NCBI GenBank assembly: GCA_964573155.1
Contig: CAZNIN010000015.1
Span: forward strand, 1-14,051
DNA from: JAGQNK01 sp964573155
GTDB taxonomy: Bacteria; Patescibacteriota; Saccharimonadia; Saccharimonadales; JAGQNK01
DNA length: 14,051 nt
Reading direction: 5' to 3'
Shown here one piece after another: positions 1 to 5,964 of this stretch. Numbering within the stretch: the stretch's first letter is position 1; every line of letters starts with the position of its first letter. The notes under the pieces were generated by a model. That model did no database searches. It was not told the origin of the DNA and was given only the letters and a program-made list of their open reading frames with translations. A program made the position numbers and the translations under genes.

Positions 1-1629
1 TTCAAATTTCTGCTTGTTTTCGAATGGATAGTGGAATTGTGCAAACGGCATACTACCGCTCTCAAACCAGCAGTCCAACACCTTACCAATGTGTCGCATT
101 TCTACGCCGTCACACTCAAACGTCACATCCATGACCATTGGCAAATGATAGTCATCGAGTCGCTTCCCTGTAAGTTTTTCGAATTCCTCATAGCTGCCAA
201 TGACTTTTACGATCTCGGTACCATCATTGCGCGCCCCTCTCCAGACAGGTATAGGTGTAGCCCAGTAGCGGTCACGCGACAGATTCCAGTCCGGCGCTGA
301 CTCAATGATATTTCGGAAGCGGCCTTCCTGCAGTGCATTTGGCACCCAACGGGTTTTGTCGGTCGCCTCCTGCATTTCATGCTTTTGCGCCTGAATATCC
401 ATGAACCAGCTCGGGTGAGCCCGATACATGAGCTTCGTACCGCAACGGTGACAATGTGGGTAGTCGTGCTGAATATATTCAACCTTTAGTGCCTGACCTT
501 CACGTACGAGTGTCTTGGCAATATCTTTATTAACATCCCAGATGTTCTGACCAAGCCAGCGACCTTCAGTGTAGTGACCGTTTTCATCAACCAATGACAC
601 CAAAGGAACTCCTTCTTTCTTGCAAAGCTCGTAGTCTTCTTCACCGTAAGCTGGTGCTTGATGAACAATGCCAGTACCGTCTTCGGCGTTGACGAAATCC
701 GCCTCTAGCACCCGATGGGCCTCCGGTCCACGGTTTTCGAATAGCGGGGTGTATTTTTTGCCAACCAACTCCTTGCCCTGGACCACCTTCAGCACTGTAT
801 ACTCAAGAGGCTTGTGTTTTTCATCTGTCATTACCCGATCTAACGCCTCTGACGCTACATAAAATTTCTTGCCACCATATTCAATAAGTGAGTACTCTAC
901 GGTTCTATTGACGGCTAGCGCAACATTAGCTGGCAACGTCCACGGTGTAGTCGTCCAAGCAAGTAGATATTCGTCTGTATCCTCCAACTGAAAATATACG
1001 AATACACTTGGATCTGTGTCTTTCTGATAACTATTTTCCATAGCAACTTCAGACTTAGAGATGGGTGTTGCATCTTTAGTACAGTAAACTAGGATTTTTT
1101 CGCCTTCATAAATCTTGCCGTGTTCATACAGCTGCTTGAATGCCCACCAGACTGATTCCATGTACTCGTTGTCCATCGTCTTGTAAGCGTCCTCAAACTC
1201 AACCCAACGACCTAGTCGATCAATCGTATCCTCCCATTCTGTGCCAGTCTTTACCATTGCCGCACGACATGCTGCGACGTAGTCGGTAATGCTGATTTTG
1301 GTACCGATTTCTTTCTTATTCTTTATGCCAAGCTGATTTTCGACAAATACTTCCGCCGGCAAGCCATGACAGTCCCAACCCCATCGTCGCTCTACACGGT
1401 ATCCTTGCATAGTCTGATAACGGGCAACCGCATCCTTGACCGTAGAAACAAGTAAATGGCCGTGATGCGGCGTACCCGTCAGGAATGGTGGACCATCATA
1501 GAATGTAAAGCTCTTGCTTTTGGGCCGTTGCTCAACTGATTTTTCAAATGTTTTGTTTTCTTTCCACTGCCTGACGAGATCTTTCTCGTATTCAATCGCT
1601 CGCCGCCTAGTTCCTGACTTAAACTTCAT
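1..1629 (-). CDS. ileS: Isoleucyl-tRNA synthetase, N-terminal 543 residues (3' end outside window)
   Basis: Class I aminoacyl-tRNA synthetase that charges tRNA-Ile in the cytoplasm. The frame is open from the ATG at 1629 to base 1, giving 543 codons. Signature sequences are the HIGH-type motif TGTPHHGHL (residues 51-59), GWDCHGLP (84-91), the editing-domain segment WTTTPWTLPAN in the first half, and DCWFESGSMPFAQ (from about 519), which precedes the missing KMSKS loop and anticodon-binding domain. The family is roughly 950-1050 residues, so about half is present. The PHHGHL/HGLPAE pattern resembles the eukaryote-like IleRS type rather than the classical E. coli type; that type is often mupirocin-insensitive, but this is inference only. 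The start is fixed by GGAGG at 1637-1641, 7 nt upstream. Its leader is a T-box riboswitch (1630-1867), so expression probably follows uncharged tRNA-Ile. Confidence 0.97.
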   Translation of the reverse strand, partial: MKFKSGTRRRAIEYEKDLVRQWKENKTFEKSVEQRPKSKSFTFYDGPPFLTGTPHHGHLLVSTVKDAVARYQTMQGYRVERRWGWDCHGLPAEVFVENQLGIKNKKEIGTKISITDYVAACRAAMVKTGTEWEDTIDRLGRWVEFEDAYKTMDNEYMESVWWAFKQLYEHGKIYEGEKILVYCTKDATPISKSEVAMENSYQKDTDPSVFVYFQLEDTDEYLLAWTTTPWTLPANVALAVNRTVEYSLIEYGGKKFYVASEALDRVMTDEKHKPLEYTVLKVVQGKELVGKKYTPLFENRGPEAHRVLEADFVNAEDGTGIVHQAPAYGEEDYELCKKEGVPLVSLVDENGHYTEGRWLGQNIWDVNKDIAKTLVREGQALKVEYIQHDYPHCHRCGTKLMYRAHPSWFMDIQAQKHEMQEATDKTRWVPNALQEGRFRNIIESAPDWNLSRDRYWATPIPVWRGARNDGTEIVKVIGSYEEFEKLTGKRLDDYHLPMVMDVTFECDGVEMRHIGKVLDCWFESGSMPFAQFHYPFENKQKFE

Positions 1630-1867
1630 TGCTCTTCCTCCTTCTATGAATAGAAAAATCACTTCTACTGTCTGCCAGATCCCGTATTCGGGAGGTACCA
1701 TCTGGCTTCCAAAAGAAGTGATTCTTTTTGGCGCTTGATTACTGCTATAACGGGCATACCCGTGAGGTTCTACTGAGCCTGGACAAGACCGTTCTTCCTC
1801 ATCCGTATCTGCAAATGCAGATTTGCGGTTGATAGCCGCTCATAACGGGTTTATTAGGTTGTTACGA
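1630..1867 (-). promoter_or_regulatory. T-box riboswitch leader of ileS, probably translational with a very short specifier stem
   Basis: Read on the minus strand, the leader holds four hairpins. (1) GCGG/CCGC at 1825-1839 has loop CUAUCAA, which contains the isoleucine codon AUC (1831-1833). (2) AUCUGC/GCAGAU lies at 1807-1822. (3) ACGGG/CCCGU lies at 1750-1763. (4) The T-box helix spans 1674-1706: stem GCCAGA/UCUGGC, a 7-nt bulge UGGUACC (1694-1700), and an inner stem UCCCG/CGGGA capped by AAUA. The bulge matches the conserved UGGNACC, and its variable U fits the A73 discriminator of tRNA-Ile. A Stem II-like region with AGUAGAA and GGAAGAAC internal-loop sequences lies between. Placing AUC in a terminal loop recalls the ultrashort-Stem-I ileS T-boxes of Actinobacteria. 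No terminator competing with the T-box helix is evident, but CCUCC at 1691-1695 complements the ileS Shine-Dalgarno GGAGG at 1637-1641. Translational control is therefore favoured. Confidence 0.85.
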
Positions 1868-1872
1868 CTATA

Positions 1873-1901
1873 ATTGTAGATCAAATTACTACTATCTGCA
1901 A
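1873..1901 (-). promoter_or_regulatory. Promoter of ileS/T-box transcript
   Basis: On the minus strand TTGCAG (1896-1901) and TACAAT (1873-1878) are separated by 17 nt, a good -10 with a fair -35. It sits immediately after the TGA of the upstream trx-like gene, and a start near 1866 would give a T-box leader of about 237 nt. Confidence 0.6.
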
Positions 1902-1904
1902 CCA

Positions 1905-2165
1905 TCATCTGAGGTAGCTGGCAACTTCATCCATGAGTGGTAAACGCTCTCCCTGCCACTCTTTGAGTAATTGGCCATCATCACGAATAACCATCAGCGC
2001 CGGATATTGCATTATGCCGTACAGCCGGGCCATATCAGCACCTCCTACTGTATCTAAGCTGACAAGCTCAATCGCCTGTCCTCTTTGGCGCTCAAAATCA
2101 CGAGCATACTCCTCCACCATTCGTGCAAACTCCGACTTCGGCCTGTATAGTGCTACTGCTTTCAT
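1905..2165 (-). CDS. Small thioredoxin-fold protein without cysteines
   Basis: An 86-residue protein that looks like a minimal thioredoxin fold: an N-terminal beta strand (KAVALYRP), an acidic helix (about residues 10-28), a central strand (IELVSLDTV), then the segment YGIMQYPALMVIRDDGQLLKEWQG. That segment matches the cis-proline loop and the following beta hairpin of thioredoxins. The position where the CxxC redox motif would lie reads RPKSEF, and there is no cysteine anywhere, so a disulfide reductase role is unlikely. It may be a structural or partner-binding derivative; the function is unknown. It follows the nrdJ terminator and precedes the ileS promoter, so it is probably a separate unit. 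The ATG at 2165 has no Shine-Dalgarno but lies 6 nt after an extended -10. Confidence 0.75.
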   Translation of the reverse strand: MKAVALYRPKSEFARMVEEYARDFERQRGQAIELVSLDTVGGADMARLYGIMQYPALMVIRDDGQLLKEWQGERLPLMDEVASYLR

Positions 2166-2171
2166 AATGGA

Positions 2172-2180
2172 ATTCTATCA
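2172..2180 (-). promoter_or_regulatory. Extended -10 promoter of trx-like gene (leaderless start predicted)
   Basis: The minus strand reads TGATAGAAT, an extended -10 (TGn plus TAGAAT, 5/6 match), with only 6 nt before the ATG. Transcription would start at or next to the initiation codon. No clear -35 was seen. Confidence 0.5.
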
Positions 2181-2191
2181 TTAAAATTCAA

Positions 2192-2224
2192 AAATATCCT
2201 GGAATGAACCCAGGATATTTTTTT
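2192..2224 (-). terminator. Bidirectional intrinsic terminator downstream of nrdJ
   Basis: An 11-bp stem (AAATATCCTGG at 2192-2202 with CCAGGATATTT at 2210-2220) has a 7-nt loop and is flanked by A-runs and T-runs on both sides. On the minus strand it ends the nrdJ transcript before the trx-like gene. Confidence 0.85.
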
Positions 2225-2231
2225 ATCAACT

Positions 2232-2300
2232 ATCAAGAAGGTGCAGACCTTGAAAAATGGTGACCACTCTTCAAGGCGCGGTGAGGACACCTATCTTGAT
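2232..2300. repeat. Nested inverted-repeat / structured element between nrdJ and its terminator
   Basis: ATCAAGAAGGTG (2232-2243) pairs with CACCTATCTTGAT (2288-2300) over 12 bp with one bulged A. Inside, CCTTGAA (2248-2254) pairs with TTCAAGG (2270-2276), enclosing the 9-nt palindrome TGGTGACCA (2258-2266). An alternative fold has small side arms GGT-GCAG-ACC (2240-2249) and GGTG-AGGA-CACC (2280-2291), giving a cloverleaf-like shape. It would form the 3' untranslated region of the nrdJ mRNA. No known RNA family was recognised. Confidence 0.55.
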
Positions 2301-2302
2301 TG

Positions 2303-5083
2303 CTAGCTACAGCCAGTAGTGCTGCCACAGCTGGTGCAGACATAACAGCTGCCAGAGCGCTGCGTCTGGTTGCCGCAGTTGTAGCACAGTGGTGCAGTGT
2401 CATCTTTAGTCTGTGCCTGCCTTGACTCGTTGGCCGAAGCAGCGGCTACCGCATTCTCCTCAACCACAGGAGTTGTAGCTTCTACCTTAGCGGTGGATTC
2501 CGCCTCTTTCGGGGACTCTTCTTCAAGGAGGCTTACCTGATCTTCGGGCATATCATCAATTGATGCCAAGCCAAGCTCGAGCCGATCATCAAACGACAGA
2601 TAATCGAGAGCCAGTCGGCGCATGATGTAATCTGTAATCGAGCTAGCGGTGCGAATATCGCTATCATCTGTGATTCCAGCCGGTGCGAAGCTAGTACCAC
2701 GCAGCGTCTTAACGTAACTCTTTAGCGGCACGCCGTACTGTAAACCATGGCTCACTGATATTGCAAAGGAGTCCATCAAGCCAGAAAGCGTCGAGCCTTG
2801 TTTGGAGATGCTGACAAATAGCTCCCCGGGGTTGCCGTCATCGTACTCGCCTACGGTAAAGTAACCATCCAAGTCAGCAATTTCGAAGTGATAGGTACGG
2901 CTATTGCGCACACGTGGCAGTTTGCGGCGGACAGCAGATTTGACGATTATCTTGTCTTGCGACTCGATAGCTTCGGTGGTCGTCTCGTCTTTTTTGTCTC
3001 CTTCTTTCTTGGCCATCGATAGTGGCTGAGCCACCTTACAGTTATCGCGATAAATTGCGACAGCCTTGAGGCCTAGTTTCCATGACTCCATATGTAACTG
3101 CTCAATCTCTTCGACGGTTGCTTCTTCCGGCATATTGACCGTTTTACTGATAGCTCCAGACAAGAATGGTTGTACTGCTGACATCATCTTGACGTGACCC
3201 ATATAGTGGATAGCATTGTCGCCCATTGAGCAAGCAAAGACTGGTTCATGCTCTTTCTTGAGATGCGGAGCACCTATTATAGTCTTTTCTACATCAATGT
3301 AGTTAACGATGTCATCGATTTGAGACTTATCGTAACCGAGTACTTTTAGTGCGCGTGGCACGGTCTGATTCACAATGCTCATCGTTCCGCCGCCAACCAA
3401 TTTCTTGACCTTGACGAGTCCAAGATCAGGCTCAATGCCCGTCGTATCACAGTCCATCATCAGGCCGATAGTACCCGTAGGGGCCAGAACGCTTGCCTGT
3501 GAGTTACGCACACCGTAAATCTCGCCTAGTTCAACAGCTTCGTCCCAAGCAGCAGCTGCAGCGCTCAAAAGCTCTTCAGACACAAGGCTTGCATCTATCT
3601 TCGATACTTCTGCGCGATGCATACGCAGTACACTGAGCATACCTTCGCGATCCTTATGAAAGCCAGCAAAAGGTCCGACACGATTAGCAATTTTTGCGCT
3701 TGTCGCATACGCCTGACCGGTCATCAGCGCAGTAATAGCAGCAGCTTGGGCTCGACCCTCGTCTGAGTCATATGGCAAGCCCTGCGCCATTAAGAGTGCG
3801 CCAAGATTAGCATAGCCAAGGCCAAGCTCGCGGTATGCTTTTGCATTCTTGGTGATATTTTCAGTTGGATATTCACTATAACCAACGAGGATTTCTTGAG
3901 CTGTAAAGACCAACTCTACCGTGTGAATGAACGACTTAATGTCAAAGGTGCCGTCTTCTCGCAGGTATTTAAGTAGATTGATGCTAGCCAGGTTACAGGC
4001 TGAGTTATCTAAATGCATGTATTCTGAACATGGATTGCTGGCATTGATACGGCCAGCGTTCGGCGTAGTATGCCATTTGTTGATAGTCGTATCGAACTGC
4101 ATACCCGGATCGGCACACTCCCATGCAGATTCTGCAATTTGGCGGAACAAATCACGAGCCTTAACCGTTCTGATAGCTTTTCCTGTAGTTACTGCCTTGA
4201 GATCCCAGTTCTCATCATTCTCGACAGCCTTCATGAATTCATCGGTTACGCGTACCGAGTTATTTGCGTTCTGATACTGAATGGAGTGAATGTCTTTGCC
4301 GTCTAGACTCATATCCCAACCAGCTGCTTGCAGATCACGCGCTTTGCGCTCTTCACGGGCCTTCGACCAGATGAAATCTTCGACATCCGGGTGGTCAGCA
4401 TTCAGTATTACCATTTTAGCCGCTCGGCGTGTCTTGCCTCCACTCTTTATAGCACCGGCCGAAGCGTCGGCGCCGCGCATAAAGCTTAGTGGACCAGAAG
4501 CTGTTCCGGCGCTCTTGCCGAGCTTCTCAGCTGATGAGCGGATGCTGCTGACATTAATGCCGGATCCCGATCCGCCCTTGAAAACCATACCTTCTTCTTT
4601 GTACCAGTTCAGGATCGCAGGCATTGTGTCTTCGACTGCGAGGATAAAACATGCGCTAGCTTGTTGTGCTCGGTCTGCAGCACCGATATTGAACCAAACA
4701 GGAGAGTTAAATGCTGCACGTTGCGTTGCAAGAATATATTTCAACTCTTCACGATAATCCTCGGCTTCGGCATCGGATTCAAAATATCCTTCCTGCAAGC
4801 CCTGACGCGTAACAGTATCAACTACACGATCAATCAATTCCTTGAGTGAACTTTCCCGCTCGTCAGTTCCCGGCGTACCTGTAAAGTACTTTTGCGCAAC
4901 AATGTTAATAGCATTCAATGACCAGCCTTCAGGAAACTCTACTCCCCTTTGTTCAAAAACAGGCTTACCTGTCATCGGATTCATGATAACCGAATCCCTC
5001 TTAATCCACTTGAGCTGGTCGTACGCCTTACTTTTAGGGGATGTTAATAGGCGCCTGTGGCCCAGGATTGCTGCTTGTCCCAT
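2303..5083 (-). CDS. nrdJ: Adenosylcobalamin-dependent (class II) ribonucleoside-diphosphate reductase
   Basis: Reduces ribonucleotides to deoxyribonucleotides using B12 as radical source, without a separate radical subunit. At 926 residues it is full length for the large NrdJ type. The catalytic core shows the substrate-loop cysteine C145 (SACF), the thiyl-radical site NPCSE with C352, and its redox partner C363 (SACNL). The 11-residue spacing of the last two matches the family. A charged linker follows near residue 675, then a TSCPD-type domain (about 715-790), a low-complexity A/E-rich linker, and a cysteine-rich tail with C900, C903, C913, C916, C919 and C925. That tail resembles a zinc ribbon and probably also passes electrons to the active site. 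No intein was seen. The ATG is supported by GAGGG ending 7 nt upstream. It has its own promoter about 160 nt upstream and follows nrdR on the same strand. It implies a need for cobalamin, presumably salvaged. Confidence 0.96.
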   Translation of the reverse strand: MGQAAILGHRRLLTSPKSKAYDQLKWIKRDSVIMNPMTGKPVFEQRGVEFPEGWSLNAINIVAQKYFTGTPGTDERESSLKELIDRVVDTVTRQGLQEGYFESDAEAEDYREELKYILATQRAAFNSPVWFNIGAADRAQQASACFILAVEDTMPAILNWYKEEGMVFKGGSGSGINVSSIRSSAEKLGKSAGTASGPLSFMRGADASAGAIKSGGKTRRAAKMVILNADHPDVEDFIWSKAREERKARDLQAAGWDMSLDGKDIHSIQYQNANNSVRVTDEFMKAVENDENWDLKAVTTGKAIRTVKARDLFRQIAESAWECADPGMQFDTTINKWHTTPNAGRINASNPCSEYMHLDNSACNLASINLLKYLREDGTFDIKSFIHTVELVFTAQEILVGYSEYPTENITKNAKAYRELGLGYANLGALLMAQGLPYDSDEGRAQAAAITALMTGQAYATSAKIANRVGPFAGFHKDREGMLSVLRMHRAEVSKIDASLVSEELLSAAAAAWDEAVELGEIYGVRNSQASVLAPTGTIGLMMDCDTTGIEPDLGLVKVKKLVGGGTMSIVNQTVPRALKVLGYDKSQIDDIVNYIDVEKTIIGAPHLKKEHEPVFACSMGDNAIHYMGHVKMMSAVQPFLSGAISKTVNMPEEATVEEIEQLHMESWKLGLKAVAIYRDNCKVAQPLSMAKKEGDKKDETTTEAIESQDKIIVKSAVRRKLPRVRNSRTYHFEIADLDGYFTVGEYDDGNPGELFVSISKQGSTLSGLMDSFAISVSHGLQYGVPLKSYVKTLRGTSFAPAGITDDSDIRTASSITDYIMRRLALDYLSFDDRLELGLASIDDMPEDQVSLLEEESPKEAESTAKVEATTPVVEENAVAAASANESRQAQTKDDTAPLCYNCGNQTQRSGSCYVCTSCGSTTGCS

Positions 5084-5106
5084 ATCTGTACCCTCACTTT
5101 ACCGGT

Positions 5107-5131
5107 GCCGAAAAGAACCGCTTTTCTCGGC
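5107..5131 (-). promoter_or_regulatory. Hairpin in the nrdJ 5' leader
   Basis: In the nrdJ leader RNA, GCCG plus AAAAG pair with CTTTT plus CGGC, with a 2-nt AG bulge and loop CGGTT. It ends 23 nt before the nrdJ ATG and about 8 nt before its Shine-Dalgarno. It has no U-run, so it is not a terminator; a translational or stability role is possible. Confidence 0.4.
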
Positions 5132-5239
5132 TACCATTTAGTTATTTTTATTAAAGATTTTTATTTAGAGCTCTCGTTGCCAGCACCTGCTCTCTTCAGT
5201 GCCAACCGATACTCCCTCCGAGCCTCAAACTCTGCTCTA

Positions 5240-5268
5240 TTTATACCCAGATTTCACAAATCATTCAA
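5240..5268 (-). promoter_or_regulatory. Promoter of nrdJ with palindromic spacer
   Basis: On the minus strand TTGAAT (5263-5268) and TATAAA (5240-5245) are spaced 17 nt apart, a strong sigma-70-type promoter. The spacer contains the palindrome GATTT-N3-AAATC (5250-5262), a possible operator. No NrdR-box match was seen here. A start near 5233 would leave a leader of about 150 nt. Confidence 0.65.
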
Positions 5269-5307
5269 GGCACACACAGCTTGAGAGTCAAAGGGAGCCG
5301 TCGAACC

Positions 5308-5781
5308 CTACGGCTCAACGGGATTGGTTTTTCGCTCGCGGATCTGCAGTAGTTCTTGCTCGAACCCAGCGATATCCTTAAACCGGCGATATACACTTGC
5401 GAAACGAACATAAGCAACTTCATCCAGCTGCGCCAGGCGATGCATTACCATCTCTCCTATTTTTGCAGACGGCGTCTCTTGTTCGCCACAAGCATAGATA
5501 TGTTGCTCGATGTCCGCGACCAAGCGCTCGAGCTGTAAACTCGTCACCTGCGTCTTCTCACAGGCTCTATACAGACCAGCCAAAAGCTTATCGCGATTAA
5601 ACAACTCCCTTGTTCCGTCATTCTTGACCACGATAATTTGCGGACGCTCCATGCGTTCGTACGTCGTAAAACGGTGCTGGCAATTGAGACACGCCCGACG
5701 GCGGCGAATCGCCTCACCATCTGACACATCGCGCGATTCAATGACTTTTGTCTCGGCCTGTTTGCATTGACTGCATTTCAT
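5308..5781 (-). CDS. nrdR: Transcriptional repressor NrdR
   Basis: A 157-residue protein of normal family length. The N-terminal zinc ribbon has C3/C6 and C31/C34, followed by the arginine-rich strand RRRRACLNCQHRFTTYERME, which binds the NrdR box. Residues about 47-137 form the ATP-cone that senses ATP/dATP and sets the oligomeric state; the start of that domain is IIVVKNDGTRELFNRDKL. NrdR represses ribonucleotide reductase genes when dATP is high. Two NrdR boxes upstream (5876-5905) indicate autoregulation. The ATG at 5781 has a modest AGAGGGG Shine-Dalgarno about 10 nt upstream. nrdJ starts 224 nt downstream from its own promoter, but read-through from nrdR is possible: the small hairpin over the nrdR stop (5295-5316, 7-bp stem) lacks a U-run and should not terminate well. 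Confidence 0.97.
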   Translation of the reverse strand: MKCSQCKQAETKVIESRDVSDGEAIRRRRACLNCQHRFTTYERMERPQIIVVKNDGTRELFNRDKLLAGLYRACEKTQVTSLQLERLVADIEQHIYACGEQETPSAKIGEMVMHRLAQLDEVAYVRFASVYRRFKDIAGFEQELLQIRERKTNPVEP

Positions 5782-5875
5782 CTATCGCTTACCCCTCTAC
5801 TTACTCACCGGGAGGCGTACGCTTTGCATAGTATGCCCCCAGATGTGTAAAACTTTTATTCATCTGAACGTACGA

Positions 5876-5908
5876 TCACTATGTACAGTGTCCTATATAT
5901 AGTGTCTA
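5876..5908 (-). promoter_or_regulatory. Tandem NrdR boxes overlapping the candidate nrdR promoter
   Basis: Minus-strand reading: box A ACACTATATATAGGAC (5890-5905) and box B ACACTGTACATAGTGA (5876-5891) each match the consensus acaCwAtATaTwGtgt at about 13 of 16 positions and share 2 bp. The best promoter candidate, TAGACA (5903-5908) with TACATA (5880-5885) at 17-nt spacing, lies under both boxes, so NrdR binding would block it. The boxes are clear; the promoter hexamers are less certain. Confidence 0.7.
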
Positions 5909-5923
5909 TGCTTACTAGCATAG
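5906..5923. repeat. Inverted repeat upstream of the NrdR boxes
   Basis: CTATGC (5906-5911) and GCATAG (5918-5923) flank a 6-nt loop in the ftsZ-nrdR intergenic region. It has no U-run, so it is a poor ftsZ terminator. A related palindrome GCATAGTATGC lies at 5826-5836 in the nrdR leader. Their meaning is unknown. Confidence 0.35.
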
Positions 5924-5964
5924 CCCCAGTTATAGCGCTTTGCAAGTAAAATGTGGTGTATTAT

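Noticed and set aside
4290..4757. Plus-strand 155-codon frame antisense to nrdJ
   Set aside because: It mirrors the highly conserved catalytic part of nrdJ, and its Ser/Ala/Arg-rich peptide is typical of a complementary-strand shadow.
2303..5083. Intein or frameshift in nrdJ
   Set aside because: The frame is continuous, and the charged linkers are low complexity without intein splicing motifs.
5161..5205. Short TTG-started frame in the nrdJ leader as a gene
   Set aside because: Only 14 codons, non-ATG start and no homology evidence; mentioned as part of the leader finding but not annotated.
5295..5316. Seven-bp hairpin over the nrdR stop codon as a terminator
   Set aside because: No U-run follows; a strong nrdJ promoter lies just downstream, so it was kept only as a comment on nrdR.
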